From Symsagittifera roscoffensis (lineage: Eukaryota; Xenacoelomorpha; Acoela; Convolutidae): a stretch of 64,000 nt of DNA. Positions 44,700 through 54,176 of this stretch are shown here, in pieces. The stretch's first letter is position 1; every line of letters starts with the position of its first letter. The DNA lies in the NCBI RefSeq assembly GCF_963678635.1, contig NC_087062.1, positions 68,559,415 through 68,623,414 of the forward strand, given 5' to 3'. The notes below the pieces were generated by a model, which was not told where the DNA came from, made no database searches, and worked only from the letters and a program-made list of their open reading frames with translations. The translations under genes and the position numbers were made by a program.

Positions 44700-47600
44700 A
44701 AGTGGTACCAATGGATTCAGTAGCGTTTCACCTACCTGCCTGCATGAAATTTAGGGCAATTTTTACCCCCTACGGTCTTAGAAAAGCTTCACAACTCGGT
44801 ACTTTTTTCACTTTTTGCCCATTTTTTCGGAAATTTTCGATTTCCTCAAAAACTACCCGTCTAGATTTGGGATTAAGGGTTTAATCGATAGACCAGGTTG
44901 TAGGAAACTCCCATGAACAAGCGGCTGGTCCTTAACTTGCCTAGGGGAAGAGCTATAGACTTAGGAAATGTCACTTTTTTTTTGATTTTTTTGCCTATTT
45001 TTTCGGAAATTATCGATTTCCTCAAAAACTACCCATCCAGATTTGGAATTCAGGGTTTAATCGATAGACCAGGTTGTAGGAAACTCCCCCGCACAAGCGG
45101 CTGGTCCTTAACTTGCTTAGGGGAAGAGCTATAGACTTAGGAAAAGTCACTTTTTTGATTTTGTTGCCTATTTTTTAAGAAATTATCGATTTCCTCAAAA
45201 ACTACCCATCCAGATTTGAAATTCAGGGTTTAATCGATAGACCAGGTTGTAGGAAACTCCCCCGCACAAGCGGCTGGTCCTTAACTTGCCTAGGGGAAGA
45301 GCTATAGACTTAGGAAATGTCACTTTTTTTGATTTTTTTGCCTATTTTTTCGGAAATTATCGATTTCCTCAAAAACTACCCATCCAGATTTGGAATTCAA
45401 GGTTTAATCGATAGACCAGGTTGTAGGAAACTCCCCCGCACAAGCGGCTGGTCCTTAACTTGCCTAGGGAAAGAGCTATAGACTTAGGAAAAGTCACTTT
45501 TTTGACTTTTGGCCTTTTTTCAAATCTTTCCGATTTCCTCAAAAACTACCCGTCCAGATTTGAGATTAAGGGTTTAATCGATAGACCAGGTTGTAGGAAC
45601 CCCCCTACACAAACGGCTCGTCCCTAATTTGTCTAGGGGAAGAGCTATACACTTAGGAATAGTCAATTTTTCGGTTTTTAGGCCATTTTTTCAAACTTTT
45701 TCGATTTCTTCAAAAACTACCCATCCAGATTTGGGATTAAGGGTTTAATCGATAGACCAGGTTGTAGGAAACTCCCCTGCCCAAGCGGCTGGTCCTTAAT
45801 TTGTCTCGGGGAAGAGCTGTACACTTAGGAAAAGTCACTTTTTTGATTTTTTTGCCTATTTTTTCGGAAATTATCGATTTCCTCAAAAACTACCCATCCA
45901 GATTTAGAATTAAGGGTTTAATCGATAGACCAGGTTGTAGGAAACTCCCCCGCACAAGCGGCTGGTCCTTAACTTGCCGAGGGGAAGAGCTATAGACTTA
46001 GGAAAAGTCACTTTTTTGACTTTTTTGGCCTTTTTTCAAATCTTTCCGATTTCCTCAAAAACTACCCGTCCAGATTTGGGATTAAGGGTTTAATCGATAG
46101 ACCAGGTTGTAGGAACCCCCCCCCCCCTACACAAACGGCTCGTCCCTAATTTGTCTAGGGGAAGAGCTATACACTTAGGAATAGTCAATTTTTCGGTTTT
46201 TAGGTCATTTTTTCAAACTTTTTCGATTTCTTCAAACTACCCATCCAGATTTGGGATTAAGGGTTTAATCGATAGACCAGGTTGTAGGAAACTCCCCTGC
46301 CCAAGCGGCTGGTCCTTATTTGTCTCGGGGAAGAGCTGTACACTTAGGAAAAGTCACTTTTTTGATTTTTTTGCCTATTTTTTCGGAAATTATCGTTTTC
46401 CTCAAAAACTACCCATCCAGATTTGGAATTAAGGGTTTAATCGATAGACCAGGTTGTAGGAAACTCCCACGCACAAGCGGCTGGTCCTTAACTTGCCGAG
46501 GGGAAGAGCTATAGACTTAGGAAAAGTCACTTTTTTGACTTTTTTGGCCTTTTTTCAAATCTTTCCGATTTCCTCAAAAACTACCCGTCCAGATTTGGGA
46601 TTAAGGGTTTAATCGATAGACCAGGTTGTAGGAACCCCCCCCCCCTACACAAACGGCTCGTCCCTAATTTGTCTAGGGGAAGAGCTATACACTTAGGAAT
46701 AGTCAATTTTTCGGTTTTTAGGTCATTTTTTCAATCTTTTTCGATTTCTTCAAAAACTACCCATCCAGATTTGGGATTAAGGGTTTAATCGATAGACCAG
46801 GTTGTAGGAAACTCCCCTGCCCAAGCGGCTGGTCCTTATTTGTCTCGGGGAAGAGCTGTACACTTAGGAAAAGTCACTTTTTTGATTTTTTTGCCTATTT
46901 TTTCGGAAATTATCGATTTCCTCAAAAACTACCCATCCAGATTTGGAATTAAGGGTTTAATCGATAGACCAGGTTGTAGGAAACTCCCCCGCATAAGCGG
47001 CTGGTCCCTAATTTGCTTAGGGGAAGAGCTATAGACTTAGGAAAAGTCACTTTTTTTGATTTTTTTGCCTATTTTTCGGAAATTATCGATTTCCTCAAAA
47101 ACTACCCATCCAGATTTGGAATTCAGGGTTTAATCGATAGACCAGGTTGTAGGAAACTCCCGCGCACAAGCGGCTGGTCCTTAACTTGCCTAGGGGAAGA
47201 GCTATAGACTTAGAAAAAGTCACTTTTTTGACTTTTTTGGCCTTTTTTCAAATCTTTCCGATTTCCTCAAAAACTACCCGTCCAGATTTGGGATTAAGGG
47301 TTTAATCGATAGACCGGGTTGTGGGAACCCCCCCCTACACAAACGGGTCGTCTCTTATTTGTCTAGGGGAAGAGCTATACACTTAGGAATAGTCAATTTT
47401 TCGGTTTTTAGGCCATTTTTTCAAACTTTTTCGATTTCTTCAAAAACTACCCATCCAGATTTGGGATTAAGAGTTTAATCGATAGACCAGGTTGTAGGAA
47501 ACTCCCCTGCCCAAGCGGCTGGTCCTTAATTTGTCTCGGGGAAGAGCTGTACACTTAGGAAAAGTCACTTTTTTGACTTTTTTAGCCTTTTTTCAAATCT

Positions 47601-48370
47601 TTCCGATTTCCTCAAAAACTACCCGTCCAGATTTGGGATTAAGGGTTTAATCGATAGACCAGGTTGTAGGAACCCCCCCCCCCCTACACAAACGGCTCGT
47701 CCCTAATTTGTCTAGGGGAAGAGCTATACACTTAGGAATAGTCAATTTTTCGGTTTTTAGGCCATTTTTTCAAACTTTTTCGATTTCTTCAAAAACTACC
47801 CATCCAGATTTGGGATTAAGGGTTTAATCGATAGACCAGGTTGTAGGAAACTCCCCTGCCCAAGCGGCTGGTCCTTAATTTGTCTCGGGGAAGAGCTGTA
47901 CACTTAGGAAAAGTCACTTTTTTGATTTTTTTGCCTATTTTTTCGGAAATTATCGATTTCCTCAAAAACTACCCATCCAGATTTGGAATTAAGGGTTTAA
48001 TCGATAGACCAGGTTGTAGGAAACTCCCCCGCACAAGCGGCTGGTCCTTAACTTGCCGAGGGGAAGAGCTATAGACTTAGGAAAAGTCACTTTTTTGACT
48101 TTTTTGGCCTTTTTTCAAATCTTTCCGATTTCCTCAAAAACTACCCGTCCAGATTTGGGATTAAGGGTTTAATCGATAGACCAGGTTGTAGGAACCCCCC
48201 TACACAAACGGCTCGTCCCTAATTTGTCTAGGGGAAGAGCTATACACTTAGAAATAGTCAACTTGAAAAGTTCCCTCATGAAAACTTTTTACCAAAGCGT
48301 TACCAATGAATGCATAAGCTTCTCTTTCACTTTTTTTGCGTAGGAAGGGCGCTATCGACTTGAGAAACCT
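44700..48370 (+). repeat. 173 bp satellite array with three-monomer higher-order repeat
   Basis: The landmark AATCGATAGACC recurs 20 times, at 44883, 45059, 45232, 45406, 45576, 45747, 45920, 46092, 46267, 46439, 46611, 46787, 46959, 47132, 47304, 47477, 47649, 47826, 47999 and 48171 (spacing 170-177). Three spacer types occur: A (GCCTATTTTTTCGGAAATTA), B (GGCCTTTTTTCAAATCTTTC) and C (CGGTTTTTAGGCCATTTTTT). Between landmarks the order is A A A B C A B C A B C A A B C B C A B, with a truncated C at the end, giving a higher-order period of about 519 bp. Repeated open frames of 64 codons here are products of the repeat. Confidence 0.95.
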
Positions 48371-48439
48371 GAAATTTTAAAATAATCAATATTAAAATAA
48401 TCAAACAGGTCTCTCCAGCTTTCAGCTGGGCCCCTAGTC

Positions 48440-49205
48440 TACAGCCATCTTTGAACATTCGTTGCTTTACGCTAACACGCAAAGCTGTTTGTTCAGATCT
48501 GATTAAAATTGTCTCGGCTCACAGGACCAAATCATAAACCGCACAGTAGATTAAAAAAATTTTCACAAAACTCAATGCAAGAAAAGAGTTTTCCGCAGAG
48601 TGGATAACTTTTTGTCACGAAACTCAATACAAGAAAAACAAATCAAGCGGTCAAACACTTATTGTGCTCTTTTACTCGGACAGCAACTGGGCGCTATTTT
48701 TTCTGTGTCTTTTTATCGTGAATTGCAAATTGAAATTGTTTCAATTTTAACACTTAGAGCAGGAGATTGAAGCACTTGAAGACCTTTATTGAAGCTCAAA
48801 CAACAAATATCGAGAAAAAAATTGTTAGCAATATCGTTACAAATATCGTTACGTCTCTATTTTTTCGAAAGATCTTTGAAGTGGTCTGATTTCTCATTCG
48901 GTAGTTCAATTAATTGATTCATAGATCGTGATCATGATTAGTTCCTTAGGTTGCATGTATTATATTTTGACTGGCAAATGACGCTGTCTGTTTTTCACTA
49001 GTGTATGAAAATATCGTACCATGTCTCCGTTTTAACTAGTGACGTAGCTGTTCTTGCCAAGTTTGTTTATTTTAAAATGAGAATTCGAAAATGAAGCCAC
49101 TAGTGGCTAGGAGTGGCTTAAGATTGACTAAAATTATGATATACTTTGTTGTTCAGCTGATTGTAATTTGCTAGTTTGAAGTATTAAGCGTAAGGATAAA
49201 ACAAA
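48440..49205. other. Intergenic, nothing recognised
   Basis: AT-rich sequence with no credible gene. AAACTCAATGCAAGAAAAGA (48571) and AAACTCAATACAAGAAAAAC (48619) form a short local direct repeat. Confidence 0.45.
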
Positions 49206-49210
49206 GGTAC

Positions 49211-49275
49211 TTAGGTTAGTGTTAAGGTCTTGAGTTTGGTAGCGTCAGGTCGTGTATTCGATACCCTGCCATGGC
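49211..49275 (+). repeat. tRNA-like SINE head
   Basis: TTAGTGTTAAGG and GTATTCGATACC are A- and B-box-like with tRNA-like spacing. The 3' side CCTGCCATGG loosely pairs with upstream bases. It is not a functional tRNA by eye. Confidence 0.4.
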
Positions 49276-49668
49276 AATGATAGTGTGTTACTATATACAA
49301 ACTCAGGTTTGCTTTGTTGCACGGAGTTGCTGCATTTTTTCTTACCGAAGAATTTTTAAAGCTAGCTACAATTTTACTGTTTCTAATGCAATTGTCAACT
49401 CCAAGTGGACTATCATTGATTCGGCTGCATCTTAGTTCATCTTAGCTTTGGAATAACTTTCAGTTAAGTTCAAAATCAAACTGCCTTAACGTCATTGTCA
49501 ATTATGTTCGTTCATATCTTTTTGAAGTGCTCAGATAAGAGGGCAAATTTGAGCCCCTTTTCTATGCAAGGTAAAAATTCAGTCTATTGCCCGCCCTCTC
49601 AGCTGAAAATGTTATCTTGAAGCTGACTGGAACTGGCATCATAAATACAGTTTTTGCACCAATTTTAT

Positions 49669-50160
49669 TCACTTGAGCCCCGGATTTGAAGGATAAAGCG
49701 AAGAAGAGTTTCCCCTAAAGAGCTCAGCAGCTCTTTTTTCACCGTGTTGTAAATACTCTGTTGAAATAAATGAATAGATGCTGGCAACGCATTTAGCTTT
49801 TAAAAATGGTATTTCAGTCATAGAGCTATAAAAATCCGTTATAAAAATCTTTACGCGTGCGTCGTTGACATATAGCTTTTTCATCAATTTTTGCCCAGGT
49901 TGTATTTTAGTCAAGCCACTGACGTAATTTAATAGAGAAGTGTCATGCAAATGTGATAGACTTTCTTTTCGAGCGGCTTCACTGAATTTGTTATTGGACT
50001 CTTATTCAACTTCCAGCATGGTCTGAAATAGAAGACCTTGCATACGTCATAAAATGTCACAAAACTGGGGTGCCTGAAGGCTTGTGCCTTGGCTATTTCT
50101 TTCTGCTGCAAGCCGGTCTCTGGATTTTGGCTTCCCTTTAGCTCGTTTGTAGTTAAATCC
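49669..50160 (-). pseudogene. Unrecognised coding-like frame, possibly broken
   Basis: On the minus strand, one frame from about 50160 reads through AKAQAFRHPSFVTFYDVCKV and FYFRPCWKLNKSPITNSV to a stop near 49929. An overlapping second frame from about 50016 continues SEAARKESLSHLHDTSLLNY and GLTKIQPGQKLMKKLYVNDA to a stop at 49669. The region is less AT-rich than its flanks and has protein-like composition, as if one gene had suffered a frameshift near 49950-50010 or were split by a small intron. I do not recognise the family; a transposase or domesticated transposon fragment is one possibility. No ATG, promoter or partner exon was identified. Confidence 0.25.
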
Positions 50161-50164
50161 TTTA

Positions 50165-50700
50165 TCGCTCCGTTATTTCCGCCAGAAAATGTATGTTAAT
50201 CGCATAAATTCCCTCGCTTACTTTGTTTCAGTTTGTTGATAAATAGCATTAGCCACCAGGTTGAAATTTGTCGAAATGACTTTTTTGATTATTCACTTAC
50301 CGTACCTGCCGGCAAAAAATTTGAAGCTCATGCATATGGCTGAAATTAATTTGAACGTTCTAATCTGAACTGTTCAATTATTGCTTCAGCCTATTTTCGC
50401 AATAACAAATTTTAAAAAATGAGGTAGAAATGGATCTGGTGCTTTTGGTAACATCGAGACGGCTGATCAATAGAGGCATTTTGATCACAAGCGATTCGGA
50501 AAGGTGTCTTCACTAGTATTTTGACTTCAGAACCGAGCGGTGTCTGGCAATCCGTAGCAGAATTTTTCCAACCAAAGTTTCTGAAGAGGTTTGTTAAACT
50601 TGCGAGATAAAACGATCACAACGGGTTAGAAACTTAAGCTCACAGAATGGTGAAATTTATTTTGGCAAACTGGCTTATTATTCTTTCGGAATGCGATTTT
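50165..50700. other. Intergenic, nothing recognised
   Basis: No gene or shared repeat was seen. Confidence 0.4.
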
Positions 50701-51290
50701 TTGTTGTTTCGGCTGCCGAAATTTGGGAGGAATTTTCTTCATTTTCTTTGGGTGTTTTAATTTTTACTCGAAAAATCGGGTACCTTAAATAATTATCAAA
50801 ATAGGTCGTATGATATATCACATTAAAGCCATTACAGTTGTGATTCGAAATTTTTTTTATACATTTCTATATTTTTCGCAATTTTGAGAAAAAATGGTAT
50901 TAAACTATTGCTTTTTACTCTAAATTTGAGCAAGTTAACGAAGGAGTAGAAAGCGTAAAGCATTTTTTAAGGTAATGAATTTTATAAATATAAATATAAT
51001 GAATTTTTAGCTTAAACCAGCAGTTTTGAAGTTTCTTTCAGAACTTGCCAAGCACGAAAAAGTTTTTAAGAAGTTTTACTGGATCAAATTAGAATTTTGA
51101 CTTGATGTTTGCTGAATTGTAGGTTAGTCACTGAATGATTTAGATAACTGAAATCAGTAGAAATTTTTCCAGGCCAAGTTTTGTATCTCTACTCCCTAAA
51201 AGCTGGAAAACATAGTGTTGGGCCATTTTTTGTAACTGTGGTCGGAACCTTTACTGCTACTTGCTCAGGGAGAACTGGCTATCCCTGTTT
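50700..51290 (+). repeat. R1-family copy
   Basis: 50700-50960 matches the left arm of the 51.7 kb element (GGGTGTTTTAATTTT, GTGATTCGAAA, AATTTTGAG blocks). The copy ends with the R1 terminal block GTCGGAACCTTTACTGCTAC, TTGCTCAGGGAG and ACTGGCTATCC at 51241-51284. Confidence 0.5.
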
Positions 51291-51727
51291 GTATTCCTGT
51301 TTTTGCAGCATTGCACTTGTTATGTAAGAGATATGCCAATTTCTGATTTTTCGTAAATAAATTTTTTCAACAAAAGTTTGAATCCTTTATGAGAATCAGA
51401 TTTTAATCAGATTTGTTTGCTGTGAAAGATAAGTTTTTTTTGTAAGAGTCACGCTAAACAGTCAATGAATGAATGTATTCTGGTCGCGTTATCAATTAGA
51501 AATCTCATAATTTTTTCATAAAATTTATAGTTTTGATCTTATATCTGTTCTACCTTTCTTTCATGCCCACGTGATAAGTTAGTCTTAAACTTAATTTCAT
51601 TACATAAATAGCCCATGTTGATTGAAATATCGAATTATGAAACGGGGCCTAATTCGAGGTACATTTTTAGTTTTCTTGTTGTTTTTAATTTAGCGAGCTA
51701 CAAAACGACATTCACTTCGATTGTTTC

Positions 51728-52780
51728 GACCATTTGAAAAATGGGGACGAACTTTGTATTCGGGTGTCTTAGGTTTTTTCTTGCTTTTTTTGTTTTCCTC
51801 GCAAAATCAGCTACCATAAATAATCATAGGAGAAAGCTGAGTGATATCATATTAAAACCCTTACAGTCGTGATTCGAACGAAATTTAAAAATGTCAAAAA
51901 AAATTCCCAGTGTCGAGAAAAAACGGTTTGAAGTTTTTGGCCTTTCGTACTTGTTCGAGCGAGCGAGCAGTCTTACGCTTATTTTTAATGTCTTAAAAGC
52001 TCAAAACGTTATAAGGAGAGCCGGTGATAAACGCATAAACGCAAGACGGCCATAGTCTTAAAAAAAACTACATACAAAGTTTTTTTTAAAATTATTTTAG
52101 TTTTTTCTGCGTGGTGTGATAAGTGATCTGATGTAGAACTATAATTTAGGAATGATCGGCAGTCGTAGTAGAAATAGGCTAACTCGACAATTTTTTTTTG
52201 AAAATTGACTAGAAAAACAAATTTAGAAAAAAAACAAATTTCAAATTTTTTTAATTCGATTTTTTTTTTTAAATGGAGCTAAAATCTCCAAAAACTAATT
52301 TTACTTGCTTAAAATTAAGTTTTTAGGCCTTAAATTAGGCATCATTAAGCTGAGGTAAGACTGCTCGCTGGCCTATTTTGCTCGAAATAAGACGAAAACC
52401 AAAAATTTCAAACGGATTTTTCTCGACACTGGTATATATCACTCAACCCAGTCAGATGATTATTTGTGGTGCCTGATTTTTGGTGGACAACAAAAAGAAA
52501 GAAAAACTAAAACAGACCCGAATACAAAGTTTCTCCCTATTTCCAAGGTCGGAACAAAACTGAGTTTTACTCGAGTAACGTTAGTGCGCCTTTTTATAAC
52601 GTTCTCGTCATTTCTCCACAAAAATTGTTTTTCAATTTGCATACTATGAATGCATAACATGCCTAATCTCTAATTTTTCGTTCATATCTTTTTACCCCAG
52701 GCCGAAAACAAACGACACTTATTTTTCTAAGACTATGATCGGAACATTCTGTGCTAATTGAAGAGTAACGAGCCAATCTT
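51728..52780. mobile_element. R1-family foldback element
   Basis: The left arm (about 51728-51975: CGACCATTTGAAAAATGGGG, TTTGTATTCGGGTGTCTTAG, AGCGAGCGAGCAGTCTTACG) is the reverse complement of the right arm (about 52348-52560: TAAGACTGCTCGCTGGC, GACCCGAATACAAAGTTTC). A core of about 370 bases shares the TGTGTGATAA and GATCTGA motif with the 2951-3690 copy. The R1 terminal stem-loop block follows at 52737-52778. Confidence 0.6.
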
Positions 52781-52849
52781 GTTTTGTTTTGGTTTTTCAA
52801 TTTTTTAGCAGAAAAAGGAAGCATTAAAGATATCATCATATGCATGAAT

Positions 52850-54040
52850 AGATTTGCGTTGTCATCTGCGTTTTATTGACATTATTTTGCAACAGTTTGT
52901 AATTATAGTTTCTGTTTTTTAATTTCCTAACATCTGTTTTGTCTAATGGGAAACATTTTCTGGTTCGCGCGTTTAGATCAATTGACTTGAGTTATTTTCA
53001 ATTTCTTAATCGATTTTTTATGAATTTTTTAGAATGGTCTTTTTTGATTATGGTAAAAAGAACTGCATAACCCATTTTAGCTTATAAATGTGGCTCGATC
53101 AATGAAATTTTTTAATATTGGATTAACTTGGTGATTCAAAACATAATTTTAATTTGTCAATAACCCTTTCTTAATTGAACGCTGATTTTATCGCAGCGCC
53201 TTCTGTTTTTCCTTCTCCATTCAGTTTTATTAATACAGTTCTCAAATACAGACTTATACCATTTTTACTTCGCCGGTTTGTTTTGGTTCACAACTTCAGG
53301 TCATTTGGTCAAATGGTCTCATGCGGCGTTAAATTTTTGTCCAATGAAAAGCTTGGCAATACACGTCATAGTTGCACACCGACCGGCCAATTTGTAACAC
53401 CACTTCACTTGTTAGATCAAATTAAAGAAAGGAGTTATTGTTCAAGAACAAACTTGAGTTTTATCGTTGGTATGTTTTAGTCTTGATACCAAGTCTCTTG
53501 TGAAAGTTTTGCCATCCAGACTTCATTTTATAAAATAGTTGTAGTAATAAAGACGACTATGGTTTGTAACTTCAAGCATTTAATTAAATTCCATCGCGGT
53601 TGCTCATTGTTAGTTTTTACTCTGCATATCTGAAGGTACTTCGACCACTGAGGCAATTTTTCTGCACCTTCTTTTTAAGTCATCAGAATTACTACTGGTC
53701 TTTACGCTTGCGAATACCTGCTTCTAATTGCCAATTATCATTTTTTGTGCACTAAATGCATTTAACTTGAGCCTCTTTTAACACAACGCCGATTATAATT
53801 CAAATTCGTAGCCATATTACTACTAGTTTTACGTTTTACTTTAAAACTCGTTTGAGCTTGAAATTCAAATTGGCAATCAAAATTAGTTAAACAATTCTTT
53901 TAATTGGAAATTTCAAGTCTGGACTATTCACCGTAAAAAAAATTACCAGATTATTCAAGTTCTTCTTGGCCAAGAGAAAAGTTCGATATATTAGTTAAGC
54001 AATTTTTTTCTGGATTATTATTCGCAACCCTTTCTTTTCA
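52850..54040. other. Upstream flank of MOB2-like gene, nothing firm
   Basis: An open stretch at 53197-53469 is bounded by an acceptor-like TATCGCAG and a donor-like TTGGTATGT with matching phases, but its peptide has no recognisable domain and there is no second support. Otherwise unrecognised. Confidence 0.3.
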
Positions 54041-54044
54041 GAGA

Positions 54045-54052
54045 TATAAATA
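54045..54052 (+). promoter_or_regulatory. TATA box of the MOB2-like gene (54.2 kb promoter)
   Basis: TATAAATA followed by GC, a near-ideal TATA box. Transcription would start about 30 bases on, around AACAGTTCATCGC (54066-54078), leaving a leader of about 100 bases before the ATG at 54177. An in-frame TAA lies in that leader. Confidence 0.6.
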
Positions 54053-54176
54053 GCTGATGAGCCTTAACAGTTCATCGCATTGCATTGCGATTGGCTCACG
54101 AGATTAGTTAGTTTTGTCTCTGGTTTACTAAATTGATCTTAAAGAAACTCGATCTGTCCTGCCTGAGCGTGGAAAG

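Larger units (their letters stand above)
44570..48437 (+). mobile_element. Satellite-bearing Helitron-like element (family H1, young copy)
   Basis: The left flank TATTATGAAAACGTTTT, poly-T and TTTTTTTGAGACGCTTTT match the left flank of the 24.1 kb element. The 173 bp satellite array (44700-48370) fills the middle. The right end is the perfect hairpin CCAGCT-TTC-AGCTGG (48415-48429), then GCCC, then CTAG (48434-48437) followed by T, a canonical Helitron 3' end. The exact 5' end (expected TC after A) is not resolved. No RepHel protein is encoded, so it would be non-autonomous. Confidence 0.55.

Noticed and set aside
45801-48074. Family of 64-codon proteins (SRGRAVHLGKVTF...) repeated every 519-520 bases
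   Set aside because: They are one reading frame of the satellite, appear only where monomer phase allows, and lack promoter or domain signals.
44700-48370. CRISPR-like regularity of the 173 bp array
   Set aside because: The whole period is repeated with no unique spacers, monomers are far too long, and the genome is eukaryotic.
53175-53480. Possible extra exon (53197-53469) with acceptor and donor
   Set aside because: Phase 1 at both ends would let it replace but not precede the 54.2 kb exon, removing conserved MOB sequence; the peptide has no recognisable domain.
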